A stretch of 38,049 nt of DNA from Candidatus Rokuibacteriota bacterium. GTDB taxonomy: Bacteria; Methylomirabilota; Methylomirabilia; Rokubacteriales; CSP1-6. The stretch covers positions 1 to 38,049 of the forward strand of contig QHSO01000144.1 in the NCBI GenBank assembly GCA_003220475.1, in the 5' to 3' direction. The notes under the pieces are model-generated. The model worked only from the letters and a program-made list of their open reading frames with translations. It was not told where the DNA came from and did not search any database. This document shows, in pieces, positions 7,720-16,184 of this stretch. The position numbers and the translations under genes were made by a program. Within the stretch, counting starts at the first letter, position 1; every line of letters begins with the position of its first letter.

Positions 7720-8868
7720 CTAGCTCTTCTTCTGGGCGGGCGCGCCCGGCTTGGCGCCGAAGTAGTGGTTGTAGGCCATGCGGCGGCTGACGTTGGTGTC
7801 GAGGTCCCACTTCACCGCCCGCGCGGCGAACGCCTTCTGCGACTCCACGATCTCCTTGAACATCGGATTGTCGGAGGACTTCTTGTCGACGACCTGGTCG
7901 TAGATCTCCAGCTGTTTCTGTAAGACCGAGTCCGGCGTCTTGTAGAAGCGGACCTTGTCCTTCGTCTGCAGCTCGATGTAGTCCTTCGAGTAGCGGTCGA
8001 TCGACTTCCACGCCATGTCGGCGGAAGCGGCTTCCACGGCGTTCTCGATGATGGCCTTCATCTTGTCGGGCAGCCCGTCGAACTTGGTCTTGTTGAAGGT
8101 GATCTCCAGCTGCTCGGCGTTCTGGTGATAGCTCTGCAGCATGCAGACCTTCGACACGTCGGCGAAGCCCAGGATGCGGTCTGACGTCGCGTTGTTGAAC
8201 TCGGCGGCATCCAGAAGGCCGCGGTCCATGGCCGGCACGATCTCGGCGCCGGGCAGCGCGTTGACGGCGGCGCCGAGGCCCTGGAACACGTCGATCGAGA
8301 TGCCCACCGTGCGGAACTTGAGGCCCTTGAAGTCGTCGGCCTTGGTGATCGGCTTCTTGTACCAGCCGAGCGGCTGCGTGAACATCGGGCCGTAGGGGAA
8401 GGACATCACGTTGGCGCCGATGGACGCGTAGAGCTTCTGCAGCAGCTGCTTGCCGCCGCCGTACTTGTGCCAGGACAGCAGCATGTTGGCGTCCATGCCG
8501 TAGCCGGGGCCCGAGCCCCACAGCGCGAGCGCGGTCTGCTTGCCGTAGTGATAGACGAGCACGCCATGGCCACCATCGAGCGTGCCCTTCGACACGGCAT
8601 CGAGGAGACCGAAGGCGGGCACCACGGCGCCGGCGGGCAGCACGTCGATCTTCAGATCGCCGCCCGTCATGTCGTTCACCTTCTTGGCGAAGTCGAGCGC
8701 GTATTCGTGGAAGATGTCTTTCTGCGGCCACGTCGACTGCCATCGCATCGTGATCGGTCCCTGCGCCTTCACGACCGTCGGGAAGCCGAGGGCCGCCGTA
8801 CCGGCGACGGCAGCGCCGGTCAGGAACGTGCGGCGGGATGATGCGGGAGTCGTCTGCGAATCCGTCAT
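7720..8868 (-). CDS. dctP: TRAP transporter substrate-binding protein DctP
   Basis: This 382-residue protein starts with a Tat signal (SRRTFLTGAAVAG) and a cleavage region around VVKAQG. The mature part is DctP-like: ITMRWQSTWPQKDIFHEYA, KKVNDMTGGDLKIDVLPAGAVVPAF, then LLDAVSKGTLDGGHG. The conserved arginine region that clamps a carboxylate is KGLKFRTVGI. The sequence resembles the branch that binds 2-oxo acids (TakP) or is labelled mannitol/chloroaromatic in databases; this sub-assignment is uncertain. CGACGGAGGTGCACC precedes the ATG. A TACAAT -10-like hexamer lies at plus-strand 8931-8936 in the 108-bp gap upstream, which makes dctP the first gene of the dctPQM operon. Confidence 0.93.
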   Translation of the reverse strand: MTDSQTTPASSRRTFLTGAAVAGTAALGFPTVVKAQGPITMRWQSTWPQKDIFHEYALDFAKKVNDMTGGDLKIDVLPAGAVVPAFGLLDAVSKGTLDGGHGVLVYHYGKQTALALWGSGPGYGMDANMLLSWHKYGGGKQLLQKLYASIGANVMSFPYGPMFTQPLGWYKKPITKADDFKGLKFRTVGISIDVFQGLGAAVNALPGAEIVPAMDRGLLDAAEFNNATSDRILGFADVSKVCMLQSYHQNAEQLEITFNKTKFDGLPDKMKAIIENAVEAASADMAWKSIDRYSKDYIELQTKDKVRFYKTPDSVLQKQLEIYDQVVDKKSSDNPMFKEIVESQKAFAARAVKWDLDTNVSRRMAYNHYFGAKPGAPAQKKS

Positions 8869-8976
8869 GGTGCACCTCCGTCGTCGTTGTCTTGAAGTGC
8901 GCCGCGAGAGTTCGATGTTAAGCGGCAGCTATTGTAACCGACGTGCTCGCCGCGGCGTTCCGACTTTGGCGCGGAT

Positions 8977-9672
8977 TCAGCGGGCGGGCGGGGGGACGAT
9001 CTCGAGCGCGAGGCGACGCTCATCGCGGCGGACCGTCAGCCGCAGCGCTTTCTCGGGAGCGAGATCGGCCAGCACCTCGCGCGCGGCGTCGCGCGTGATC
9101 ACCGGCGTCTCCTGGATTTGTAAAATGACGTCGCCGACCTCGAGACCCGCGCGGGCGGCGGCGCTGTCCTTCAGCACCAGGCTCACGACCGGCGCCGCGG
9201 AGCCGCCGGGACGGCGGCCGCCGAGCTCGGGCTGCGGGCCGTCGGGCTCGCGGAGAATGAAGCCGTACTCGGCGGCCACCCGCTCGCCGGCAACCGTGCG
9301 CGGCATCTCGACCAGCCGGACGTTCACCGCGCGCCGGCCGTCGGGACGCAGCACCGTCAGACGCGCATCGCGCTCCACGGGGCCGCGTGTGATCTGACGC
9401 TGCAGCTCGCGCGTCTCGGTGATGGGCCGCCCGTCGAGCGCCACGACGATGTCGCCGCTCTTGAGGCCGCCGCGCGCGGCCGGCGTGCCGTCCATGACGT
9501 CGACGATCACGACGCCGAAGCCCTCGCGGATGCCGTGTTTCGCCGCGAGCTCGTCCATCTCCTGCTCGGACAGATCGCGGATCCGTACGCCCAGCCACGA
9601 CCATGGACGTGCCTCGGCGACGCCACCCGCCAGCAACAGCCCGAGCGCGAGCGCGGCGATCGCGCGTCTCAT
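8977..9672 (-). CDS. Exported protein with two PDZ domains
   Basis: This 231-residue product begins MRRAIAALALGLLLAGGVAEA, a Sec signal. Two PDZ domains follow. The first covers about residues 30-110 (GFGVVIVDVMDGTPAARGGLKSGDIVVAL). The second covers about 150-230 (VSLVLKDSAAARAGLEVGDVILQI). There is no trypsin-like protease domain, so it is not DegP itself but resembles the PDZ tail of HtrA-type proteases. It may bind C-termini of envelope proteins or act as an adaptor to a protease encoded elsewhere. ATG 9672 is chosen because the signal peptide starts there and because it overlaps the upstream gene's stop as ATGA, implying translational coupling to the Lon-N-domain gene. Confidence 0.82.
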   Translation of the reverse strand: MRRAIAALALGLLLAGGVAEARPWSWLGVRIRDLSEQEMDELAAKHGIREGFGVVIVDVMDGTPAARGGLKSGDIVVALDGRPITETRELQRQITRGPVERDARLTVLRPDGRRAVNVRLVEMPRTVAGERVAAEYGFILREPDGPQPELGGRRPGGSAAPVVSLVLKDSAAARAGLEVGDVILQIQETPVITRDAAREVLADLAPEKALRLTVRRDERRLALEIVPPPAR

Positions 9673-10307
9673 GGCCGACCCCCCTTGAGCTCGCGCACCA
9701 GCATCTCGATCGCGTCGGCGACGCGGGCGACACGTGCGTCCACGTCGAGCGTCTCGAGCAGCGTCTGACGCAGCGACGCGTCGGGCAGCACGGCGGCCGC
9801 CACACGATCGGCGACGGCGCCCGACGGCTGGCCCTCGGCCAACGCCGTGTCGAGCAGGTCGGGCGGCCGGCCGAGTGCGTCCAGCAGCGCGTGGGCCGCC
9901 TCGCGGATGCGGGACAGCAGCAGGCTCACGTCGGTGGCGGGACCGACGTCGTCCAGCCGTTTGACGCTCACGAGGCGGTACAGCGTGTCGGTGGGCAGCT
10001 CGCGCTCGATGCGCACGCGCGCGTCGCCGCGCACGAGGATGTTGTAGCGGCCGTTCGCGAGCCGCTCCCACGAGACGATCTCGCCCATGCCGCCCACGGC
10101 GTGCACGGCCGGTCGCCCGGCGTACGTCGCCTCGTAGCCGGGCTGCAGCTTCACCACGCACAGGCGGCGATCGCGCGCCAGCGTGTCCATGACCATCGCG
10201 CGATAGCGCGATTCGAAGACGTGCAGCGGCAGCAGCGTGCGCGGAAAGAACGTGACGTCCGGTAACGGGAAGATGGGCACGATGGCGGAGCCGGCAGCCG
10301 ACGCCAT
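9669..10307 (-). CDS. Lon N-terminal-domain (LON/ASB) protein, no ATPase or protease domain
   Basis: The 212-residue protein starts with IVPIFPLPDVTFFPRTLLPLH and LHVFESRYRAMV, the classical opening of the Lon substrate-binding domain. Further on, AVGGMGEIVSWERLANGRYNILVRG and RVRIERELPTDTLYRL complete the LON fold, followed by an all-helical C-terminal half. No AAA+ or Ser-Lys protease domain is present, as in free-standing LON-domain proteins of many bacteria. Function is not established; substrate recognition or an accessory role to Lon is assumed. It begins 8 bp after the mrp stop with only a poor ribosome site, so re-initiation after mrp is likely. It overlaps the PDZ gene (ATGA). Confidence 0.87.
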   Translation of the reverse strand: MASAAGSAIVPIFPLPDVTFFPRTLLPLHVFESRYRAMVMDTLARDRRLCVVKLQPGYEATYAGRPAVHAVGGMGEIVSWERLANGRYNILVRGDARVRIERELPTDTLYRLVSVKRLDDVGPATDVSLLLSRIREAAHALLDALGRPPDLLDTALAEGQPSGAVADRVAAAVLPDASLRQTLLETLDVDARVARVADAIEMLVRELKGGRP

Positions 10308-10315
10308 GTCGGCGC

Positions 10316-11434
10316 TCAGGAGATCGTCGGCAGCGGTCGCAGCGTCGCCGTCGCGCCGAGCCGCTCGATCACCCGGCGCGCGATCTCGCGGAACGCGGCG
10401 GCCTGCGCCGAGTCGGGACGGCGCACCATGATCGGCGTGCCCTCGTCGCCGCCCTTGCGGGTGTCGGGGTCGAGCGGCAGCTGGCCGAGCAGCGGCACAC
10501 CGTACTCGTCGGCCACCTTCTGCCCGCCGCCCTCGCCGAAGATGGTGTAGCGCGTGCCGGTGTCGGGCGCCACGAAGTACGACATGTTCTCGACGACGCC
10601 GAGCATCGGCACGTTGAGCTGCTGGAACATCGCGATGGCCCGCCGAACGTCGAGGAGCGCGACGTCCTGCGGCGTCGTCACCATCACCACGCCCGAGAGC
10701 GGAATCACCTGCGACAGCGACAGCTGCGCATCGCCGGTGCCGGGCGGCATGTCGAACACCAGGTAGTCGAGCGGACCCCACAGCACGTCGCGCAGCATCT
10801 GCTGAATGAACGTGTGGATCATCGGCCCGCGCCACACCAGCGGCTGCTTGTCCGCGACGAGCAAGCCCATCGACATGACGCGCAGCCCGTGCGCCTCCAC
10901 GGGAATGATGCGGTTGTCGAACATCCCGGGCCGGCCCTTCGTCCCGAGCATGAGCGGCAGGTCCGGTCCATAGACGTCGGCGTCGATGAGACCGACGCTC
11001 GCGCCGGTGCCGTGCAGCGCGAGCGCAAGGTTGACGGCGACGGTGGACTTTCCGACGCCGCCCTTACCCGAGGAGACGGCGATGGTCTGCTTGACCTCCG
11101 GAATCATATCGGCGGGCCGCTGTGGCGGCGCCCCGGCCGGCGGCGCGGCCTGCGCGTGCGCGTGGCCGCCGCCGCCGTGCGCGTGTGGCGCCGCGGCGCC
11201 TCCCATCTTTGCGTTCACCCGCGAGACGCCGGGCAGACCTCCCACGAGCTTGTTGGCCATGCTGTGGATCAGCACCTTGGTCTGCGCGGGCTGCGCACCG
11301 AAGGCGAGCGTGAAGCTGACGTCGCCGCCGCGAATGGTGAGGTCACGCACGAGGCCCAGCGCGACGATGTCGGTCTGGCTCTCGGGATCCTTGATGCCGC
11401 GGAGCACGTCGAGGACGTCCTGCTCGCTCGCCAT
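10316..11434 (-). CDS. mrp: Mrp/ApbC (NBP35-like) P-loop iron-sulfur cluster carrier, lacking the CxxC motif
   Basis: The product has 372 residues. Residues 1-77 form a MIP18/DUF59 domain (LRGIKDPESQTDIVALGLV). A His/Gly/Pro-rich linker (about 82-108) follows, and then the Mrp domain with the deviant Walker A SSGKGGVGKSTVAVNLA (about 121-137). The domain also has GLIDADVYGPDLPLMLG and the Walker B-like YLVFDMPPGTGD. Mrp proteins carry and transfer Fe-S clusters in the cytoplasm. Where cluster-bridging members have CPxC, this one reads MSYFVAPDTGTRY, so those cysteines are missing; some Mrp lineages share this. ATG 11434 fits the DUF59 start; a longer frame to 11707 has no support. The His-rich linker may bind metal. 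Confidence 0.92.
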   Translation of the reverse strand: MASEQDVLDVLRGIKDPESQTDIVALGLVRDLTIRGGDVSFTLAFGAQPAQTKVLIHSMANKLVGGLPGVSRVNAKMGGAAAPHAHGGGGHAHAQAAPPAGAPPQRPADMIPEVKQTIAVSSGKGGVGKSTVAVNLALALHGTGASVGLIDADVYGPDLPLMLGTKGRPGMFDNRIIPVEAHGLRVMSMGLLVADKQPLVWRGPMIHTFIQQMLRDVLWGPLDYLVFDMPPGTGDAQLSLSQVIPLSGVVMVTTPQDVALLDVRRAIAMFQQLNVPMLGVVENMSYFVAPDTGTRYTIFGEGGGQKVADEYGVPLLGQLPLDPDTRKGGDEGTPIMVRRPDSAQAAAFREIARRVIERLGATATLRPLPTIS

Positions 11435-11714
11435 ATACGGGACGAATGATACCTGACCGGTCTCCACCGCGCGAATGGGAACGGGTTTTCCCATTCTGAG
11501 TCGTGATTCCCGTCTCGTCGTTCGCAAACGACCGCGCAAGCCGTTGAAAACACGCGGCGGCGCCTCTGGAACGTCGCTTGCTCCCTCAGCAGGCGGCCGT
11601 CTCGTTGAGAGTCGAGCCAAGCAGTACGTTCGATGCCCTCCCCCCGGCGAGGGCGGGTCTGCCAGGGCTCGCCCTCGCTTGATTTTTGCCCACGCTTCCT
11701 GATACATAACTCGG
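11435..11714. promoter_or_regulatory. Divergent intergenic region with two inverted repeats
   Basis: This 280-bp gap separates mrp (leftward) and the flavin reductase gene (rightward). AATGGGAA/TTCCCATT at 11474-11495 is a perfect 8+8 repeat with a 6-base spacer, about 40-60 bp before mrp, a good operator shape. TATCAT on the - strand just before the mrp ATG could be its -10, with a very short leader. At 11647-11678 GCGAGGGCG/CGCCCTCGC forms a 9-bp stem followed by TTGATTTTT, which reads as an intrinsic-terminator or attenuator shape toward the flavin reductase. No gene is seen in the gap. Confidence 0.5.
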
Positions 11715-12209
11715 GTGGTCTCGCCCGACGAGTTTCGCCGTGTTCTCAGTCACTTCGCGACCGGAGTGACGATCGTGACCACACGCGACACCGACGGCCG
11801 TCCGACGGGCCTCACGGTGAGCGCGTTCTGCTCCGTCTCGCTCGATCCGCCGCAGGTCCTCGTGTGTGTCGATCACAAGTCGCAGAGCTATCCCGCGCTG
11901 CGCGACCGCGATCGCTTCGCGGTGAACTTCCTCGGCGAGCGACACGAAGACGTGTCGCGACGCTTCGCGACGACACGCCTCGACAAGTTCGACGGCGTGC
12001 CACACAAGCTCAGCAGTCACGGCGTGCCGCTCCTCGAGGGCGCGCTCGCCCAGCTGGAGTGCCGCACGGTCTCGCGGCACGTGGAGGGCGATCACACGAT
12101 CCTCGTCGCGCTCGTCGATGAGGCTCGCAATGGCGCGGGCGAACCGCTGCTGTACTTCCGCGGCAAGTACCGCCGTCTGGCCGACACCCCTTCGGGAGCG
12201 AGCTCGTGA
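11715..12209 (+). CDS. Flavin reductase domain (FMN-binding split-barrel) protein
   Basis: The 164-residue protein has the HpaC/flavin-reductase-like signature. MVSPDEFRRVLSHFATGVTIVTT opens the domain. GLTVSAFCSVSLDPPQVLVCVDHKS covers the FMN-phosphate loop. RFAVNFLGERHEDVSRRFA and the closing DHTILVALVDEA...PLLYFRGKYRRL follow. These enzymes use NAD(P)H to reduce free FMN or FAD and pass it to a two-component monooxygenase. No monooxygenase is adjacent. It starts at GTG 11715 with no strong ribosome site. Its stop overlaps the start of the DegT aminotransferase (GTGA), so it is co-translated with a glycan-biosynthesis set. Confidence 0.9.
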   Translation: MVSPDEFRRVLSHFATGVTIVTTRDTDGRPTGLTVSAFCSVSLDPPQVLVCVDHKSQSYPALRDRDRFAVNFLGERHEDVSRRFATTRLDKFDGVPHKLSSHGVPLLEGALAQLECRTVSRHVEGDHTILVALVDEARNGAGEPLLYFRGKYRRLADTPSGASS

Positions 12210-13159
12210 CGTCCATTCCGCTGTCCCGTCCGCCCGTCGACGACGAGATCAAGCAGGCCGTGCTGACGGCCATGGATTCGCGACAGTGGATCCTGGGCCC
12301 GCAGTGCAAGGAATTCGAAAAGGAGCCGACGATCGAGGCGATCTGCGTCGCCGAGGCGACGCCGGTGTTCGTCGATACCGACGACTACTACACGATGGAC
12401 GCCGTCGACGCCGCGGCCAGGCTGACGCCGCGCACCGTCGGCGTGCTGCCCGTGCATCTGTACGGCCAGCCCGTCGACCTCCCCGCCGTCCGCGAGCTCG
12501 CCAATCGCCTCGGCCTGTGGATGCTGGAGGACTGCGCGCAAGCGCACGGCGCGGCCTTCGAGGGACGCCGCGTCGGCGCCTTCGGGCGCGCCGCGGTCTT
12601 CTCCTTCTATCCGTCGAAGAACCTGACCGTGATGGGCGACGGCGGCGCCGTCGTCACCGACGACGATGAGATCGCGGCGCGCTGTCGGCGGCTGCGCAAT
12701 CACGGCCGGCTCAACAAGGACGTACACGCAGAGGTCGGCTTCAACCTGCGCTTCAACGACATCCAGGCCGCCATCGGGCGCGTGCTGCTGCGGCGGCTCG
12801 ACACGATGAACGAGCGGCGGCGGCAGCTGGCCCGCCGCTATGCGAAGGGCCTCGACGGATTGCCGCTCGAGCTGCCACGCGAGCGCCCGGGCGCGCGTCA
12901 CGTCTATCATCTGTACGTGGTGCGCACGCCGCGGCGTGCGGAGCTGGCGGCGTTCCTCAAGGAGCGCGGCATCCAGACGGGCGTGCACTATCCGGTGCCG
13001 GGGCACCGCCAGCCCGCCGTCGAGCACTTCGCGCCGGCGCCGCTGCCCCAGACGGAGCGGCTCGTCGACGAGATCCTCACGCTCCCGATCTCCGCCGGCC
13101 ACACCGACGCCGAGATCGACACGGTGGCGATGGCGGTCAGGGCGTTCTTCGGAGCCTGA
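12206..13159 (+). CDS. DegT/DnrJ/EryC1 sugar aminotransferase with an internal deletion
   Basis: The 317-residue protein belongs to the PLP-dependent nucleotide-sugar aminotransferases. IPLSRPPVDDEIKQAV and SRQWILGPQCKEFEKE open it as usual. The PLP lysine is Lys138 in [19 protein letters not shown], and Asp109 in LEDCAQAHGA binds the pyridine nitrogen. However, residue 40 (EKE) joins directly to PTIEAICVAEATPVFVD at about 12325. The roughly 45 residues normally between them, including the SSGTxAL phosphate-binding loop and the GDEV strand, are missing in frame. Family members are about 365 residues. As read, the enzyme should be inactive; an assembly collapse is an alternative. It overlaps both neighbours (GTGA, TGATG) and would supply an amino sugar to the adjacent glycosyltransferase. 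Confidence 0.85.
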   Translation: MTSIPLSRPPVDDEIKQAVLTAMDSRQWILGPQCKEFEKEPTIEAICVAEATPVFVDTDDYYTMDAVDAAARLTPRTVGVLPVHLYGQPVDLPAVRELANRLGLWMLEDCAQAHGAAFEGRRVGAFGRAAVFSFYPSKNLTVMGDGGAVVTDDDEIAARCRRLRNHGRLNKDVHAEVGFNLRFNDIQAAIGRVLLRRLDTMNERRRQLARRYAKGLDGLPLELPRERPGARHVYHLYVVRTPRRAELAAFLKERGIQTGVHYPVPGHRQPAVEHFAPAPLPQTERLVDEILTLPISAGHTDAEIDTVAMAVRAFFGA

Positions 13160-14280
13160 TGCCCGGGAGCCCCCTGCGGATCCTGCAGCTCTACCCCAAG
13201 CGAGACTTCTTCACCGGCGCCGCGATCCAGCTGCGTGACCTCGCGGCCGGCCTGTCTGCGCGCGGCCATCACGTGACCGTGGCCACGCCGCCGAGCGACG
13301 TGTGGCCCGAGCGCTGCCGCGCGCTCGGCATCGAGCACGTGGCGGTGCCGATGGCTCGCGCGTGGGACCCACGCGCGGCGTGGCGTCTGGCGCGCGTGAT
13401 CACGAGCCGCCGCATCCAGATCGCGCACGCCCACAAGGGGCGCGCGCGCACGCTGGCGCTGCTGGCGGGATTGATGGGTGGCCGCACGCGGCTCGTGCTC
13501 AACCGCGGTGTCAGCTTTCCGGTGACGGGTCTGCGGCGCATCGGCTATACGACCGGCCGCGTCCAGGCGATCGTGGCCGTGTGTGACTCGATCAAGCGCG
13601 GCCTCGTCGCCGGCGGCGTCGCGCCAGAGAAGATCGAGGTCATTTACTCCGGCACCGACCTCGATCGCTTTCATCCCGGCGTCGACGGCGCGCCCATCCG
13701 CCGCGAGCTCGGTCTCGCCGGCGACGATCTGCTCATCACCCAGATCGGCGTCCGCTCCTGGCGAGGGTGGAAAGAGGTGCTCGCGGCCATGCGCACCGTC
13801 GCCGCACGCCGGCCGCGGGCGCGGCTGCTCTTCGTCGGCGCGCCGCCGCCGCGCGTGGCGGAGATCGCCGACCGCGCGCGCGACGCCGGCCTCGGCGACC
13901 GCGTGATGGCGCTCGGGCATCGCGACGACGTCCCGATGATTCTCTGCGCGTCCGACGTCGTCGTCGACGCGTCGTGGGCCGGCCTCGGGATCACGGGCAG
14001 CATCCGCGAGGCACTCGCCTGCGAGCGTCCCGTCGTCGCCACCGCCGTCGAGGGCATGCCCGAGCTCGTGCGGCCCGGCGAGACGGGTCTGCTGGTGCCG
14101 CCGCGCGACGCGGGCGCGCTGGCCGACGCGATCCTCGCGCTGCTCGACGATCCGACGGCGGCCCTGGCCATGGCCCGCGCGGGCCGCAAGCGCGTCGAGG
14201 CGCACTTCTCGCTGCGCGCCAAGCTCGACGCCATCGAGGCGCTGTATCGCCGCCTCGTCGACGGGGGGCGTGCCGCATGA
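13159..14280 (+). CDS. Family 4 glycosyltransferase (GT-B fold)
   Basis: This is a complete 373-residue GT4 enzyme. The N-lobe has LRILQLYPKRDFFTGAAIQLRDLA (the glycine-containing acceptor loop) and IQIAHAHKGRA. The C-lobe starts near EVIYSGTDLDRFHP and carries RARLLFVGAPP and ILCASDVVVDASWAGLGITGSIREALACERPVVA-like elements. In that last region the usual E-x7-E motif is represented by GSIREALACERPVVATAVEG, followed by ELVRPGETGLLVPP. It transfers a sugar from a nucleotide donor at the cytoplasmic membrane face. It is fused by overlap to the DegT gene (TGATG) and to the MsbA-like flippase (ATGA), which points to assembly of a lipid-linked glycan or LPS core. Confidence 0.92.
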   Translation: MPGSPLRILQLYPKRDFFTGAAIQLRDLAAGLSARGHHVTVATPPSDVWPERCRALGIEHVAVPMARAWDPRAAWRLARVITSRRIQIAHAHKGRARTLALLAGLMGGRTRLVLNRGVSFPVTGLRRIGYTTGRVQAIVAVCDSIKRGLVAGGVAPEKIEVIYSGTDLDRFHPGVDGAPIRRELGLAGDDLLITQIGVRSWRGWKEVLAAMRTVAARRPRARLLFVGAPPPRVAEIADRARDAGLGDRVMALGHRDDVPMILCASDVVVDASWAGLGITGSIREALACERPVVATAVEGMPELVRPGETGLLVPPRDAGALADAILALLDDPTAALAMARAGRKRVEAHFSLRAKLDAIEALYRRLVDGGRAA

Positions 14281-16025
14281 TCCGCGCGACCGTCGCGATC
14301 TACCGCCGACTCTTCGTCTACCTCAAGCCCTACATCCCCACGCTCGTGCTGGGCGGCGTGCTCGCGCTCGTGGTCGCGGCCATGGAGGGCGCCATCGCAT
14401 GGCTCGTGAAGCCCGCGATGGACGAGATCTTCATCAAGCGTAACCTCACGATGCTGCGCATGATCCCGCTGCTGCTCTTCGGCGCCTATCTCCTCAAGGG
14501 CGCGGCGCGCTACGGCCAGTCGTATCTGATGGCCGCCGTCGGTGAGCGCGTGATCGCCACGTTGCGGCGCGCGCTCTACCTGCACATCCAGGGCATGCCG
14601 CTGTCGTTCTTCTCCGACCGGCACTCCGCCGACCTCATGTCGCGCGTCATCACCGACGTCAATCGGCTGGCGCGCGTGTCGTCCACCGTGCTCGTGATGG
14701 TGGTGCGCCAGGTCGCGATGGTGGCGGCGCTGGTGACCGTGATGTTCGTGCGGGAATGGCGGCTGGCCGTCATCGCCCTGCTCGTGTTTCCGTTCATCGG
14801 CGTCGCCGTGCGCGCGATCGGCCGCCGGCTGTACCGGATCAACAAGCGCTCGCAGGAAAAGATCGCCGAGCTCAACGTGCTGCTGCACGAGGCGCTGTCC
14901 GGCACGAAGATCGTCAAGGCCTTCGGCCGCGAGGCGCACGAGGCCGAGCGCTTCGACCGCGTGAACCAGCGCCTGCTCGCGCTCGCCCTCAAGGACCATC
15001 GCACCGACGAGGTGACGGATCCGCTCATGGAAGTGCTCGCCGCGCTCGGTATCGTCGGCGCCCTCTGGTACGGCGGGCACCAGGTGATCGCGGGCACCAT
15101 GACGCCGGGCGACTTCTTTTCCTTCACGGCGGCCGTGGCGCTGCTCTACGGGCCCGTGCGGCAGCTCTCGCGGATCGTGAACACCGTGCAGCAATCCACG
15201 GGATCCGTCGAGCGCGTGTTCGAGGTGCTCGACACGCCGCCCGCGATCGCCGACCGTCCGGGCGCGCACGCCCTCACCATGTTCACCGAAAGCCTCGCGC
15301 TCGAGGGAGTGTCCTTCCGCTATCCCGGCGCGGCGGAGCCCACGCTGCGCGACATAAATCTGACGGCTCGCCGCGGCGAGGTCGTGGCGTTCGTCGGCAT
15401 GAGCGGCGCCGGCAAGTCCACGCTGCTCGACCTGCTGCCGCGCTTCCACGACGTCAGCGCGGGGCGCATCACCATCGATGGCCACGACGTGCGCGACCTC
15501 ACCCAGGCTTCGCTGCGCGCGCAGATCGGGCTGGTGACGCAGGACACATTCCTCTTCAGCGACTCGATCTACTACAACATCGCGTACGGTCGCGCCGACG
15601 CGCTGTTCGCCGACGTCGCGCGCGCCGCGAAGCAGGCGCACGCGGAGGAGTTCATCCTCGCTTGCCCGCTGGGCTACGACACGCTGGTCGGCGAGCGCGG
15701 CGTGCGGCTGTCCGGCGGCCAGCGACAGCGCCTGGCCATCGCGCGCGCGTTCCTCAAGGACCCGCCGATTCTGATCCTGGACGAGGCGACCTCCGACCTG
15801 GACGCGGAGAGCGAGTTCATGGTGCAGCAGGCGCTGGCCGATCTGATGCGCGGCCGGACCGTGCTGGTAATCGCGCATCGCCTGGCCACGGTGCGCAACG
15901 CCAACCGCATCGTCGTGGTGCACGAAGGACGCATCGTCGAGATCGGCCGCCACGACGAGCTCATCGCCCACGACGGCGTCTACCGCCGTCTCCACACGCT
16001 GCAGACCGAGCCGACGCGCGCGTAG
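14277..16025 (+). CDS. msbA: MsbA-type lipid exporter ABC transporter (fused TMD-NBD)
   Basis: At 582 residues this matches the length of MsbA. Residues 1-320 hold six membrane helices (VLGGVLALVVAAMEGAIAWLV, VLVMVVRQVAMVAALVTVMF and others) with the coupling segment LNVLLHEALSGTKIVKAFGRE. The NBD has Walker A VGMSGAGKST (about 372-382), the signature LSGGQRQRLAIARAF (about 478) and Walker B ILILDEATSDLD (about 498-509), then the H-loop IAHRLAT. The D-loop reads SDLD rather than the commoner SALD. It flips lipid A-linked or similar lipids across the inner membrane as a homodimer. ATG 14277 overlaps the glycosyltransferase stop. A 12-bp hairpin follows the gene. Confidence 0.93.
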   Translation: MIRATVAIYRRLFVYLKPYIPTLVLGGVLALVVAAMEGAIAWLVKPAMDEIFIKRNLTMLRMIPLLLFGAYLLKGAARYGQSYLMAAVGERVIATLRRALYLHIQGMPLSFFSDRHSADLMSRVITDVNRLARVSSTVLVMVVRQVAMVAALVTVMFVREWRLAVIALLVFPFIGVAVRAIGRRLYRINKRSQEKIAELNVLLHEALSGTKIVKAFGREAHEAERFDRVNQRLLALALKDHRTDEVTDPLMEVLAALGIVGALWYGGHQVIAGTMTPGDFFSFTAAVALLYGPVRQLSRIVNTVQQSTGSVERVFEVLDTPPAIADRPGAHALTMFTESLALEGVSFRYPGAAEPTLRDINLTARRGEVVAFVGMSGAGKSTLLDLLPRFHDVSAGRITIDGHDVRDLTQASLRAQIGLVTQDTFLFSDSIYYNIAYGRADALFADVARAAKQAHAEEFILACPLGYDTLVGERGVRLSGGQRQRLAIARAFLKDPPILILDEATSDLDAESEFMVQQALADLMRGRTVLVIAHRLATVRNANRIVVVHEGRIVEIGRHDELIAHDGVYRRLHTLQTEPTRA

Positions 16026-16038
16026 TCGTCGCCCCACC

Positions 16039-16069
16039 GGCGCCCGCCCGGCGGCGACGGGCGGGCGCC
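16039..16069 (+). terminator. Hairpin downstream of the MsbA-like gene
   Basis: A perfect 12-bp stem (GGCGCCCGCCCG/CGGGCGGGCGCC) with a 7-base loop begins 13 bp after the msbA stop. No T-run follows, so it is either a Rho-assisted or GC-type terminator closing the flavin reductase-degT-GT4-msbA operon, or a 3'-end stabiliser. Confidence 0.65.
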
Positions 16070-16184
16070 GCGAGACCAGGCATCGCGCGACACGACGTCA
16101 GATGCTCCGCGGAGATTCTCCGAGACCGCGGCCGTTGCAGAAGCTCCAAGTCAGCCGCGGCGCTGGGTTGCGCGCGGTGGGAAT

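Noticed and set aside
13671-16037. A 788-codon open frame on the - strand opposite the glycosyltransferase and MsbA genes
   Set aside because: Composition is antisense-like and there is no domain; long open antisense frames are expected at this GC content.
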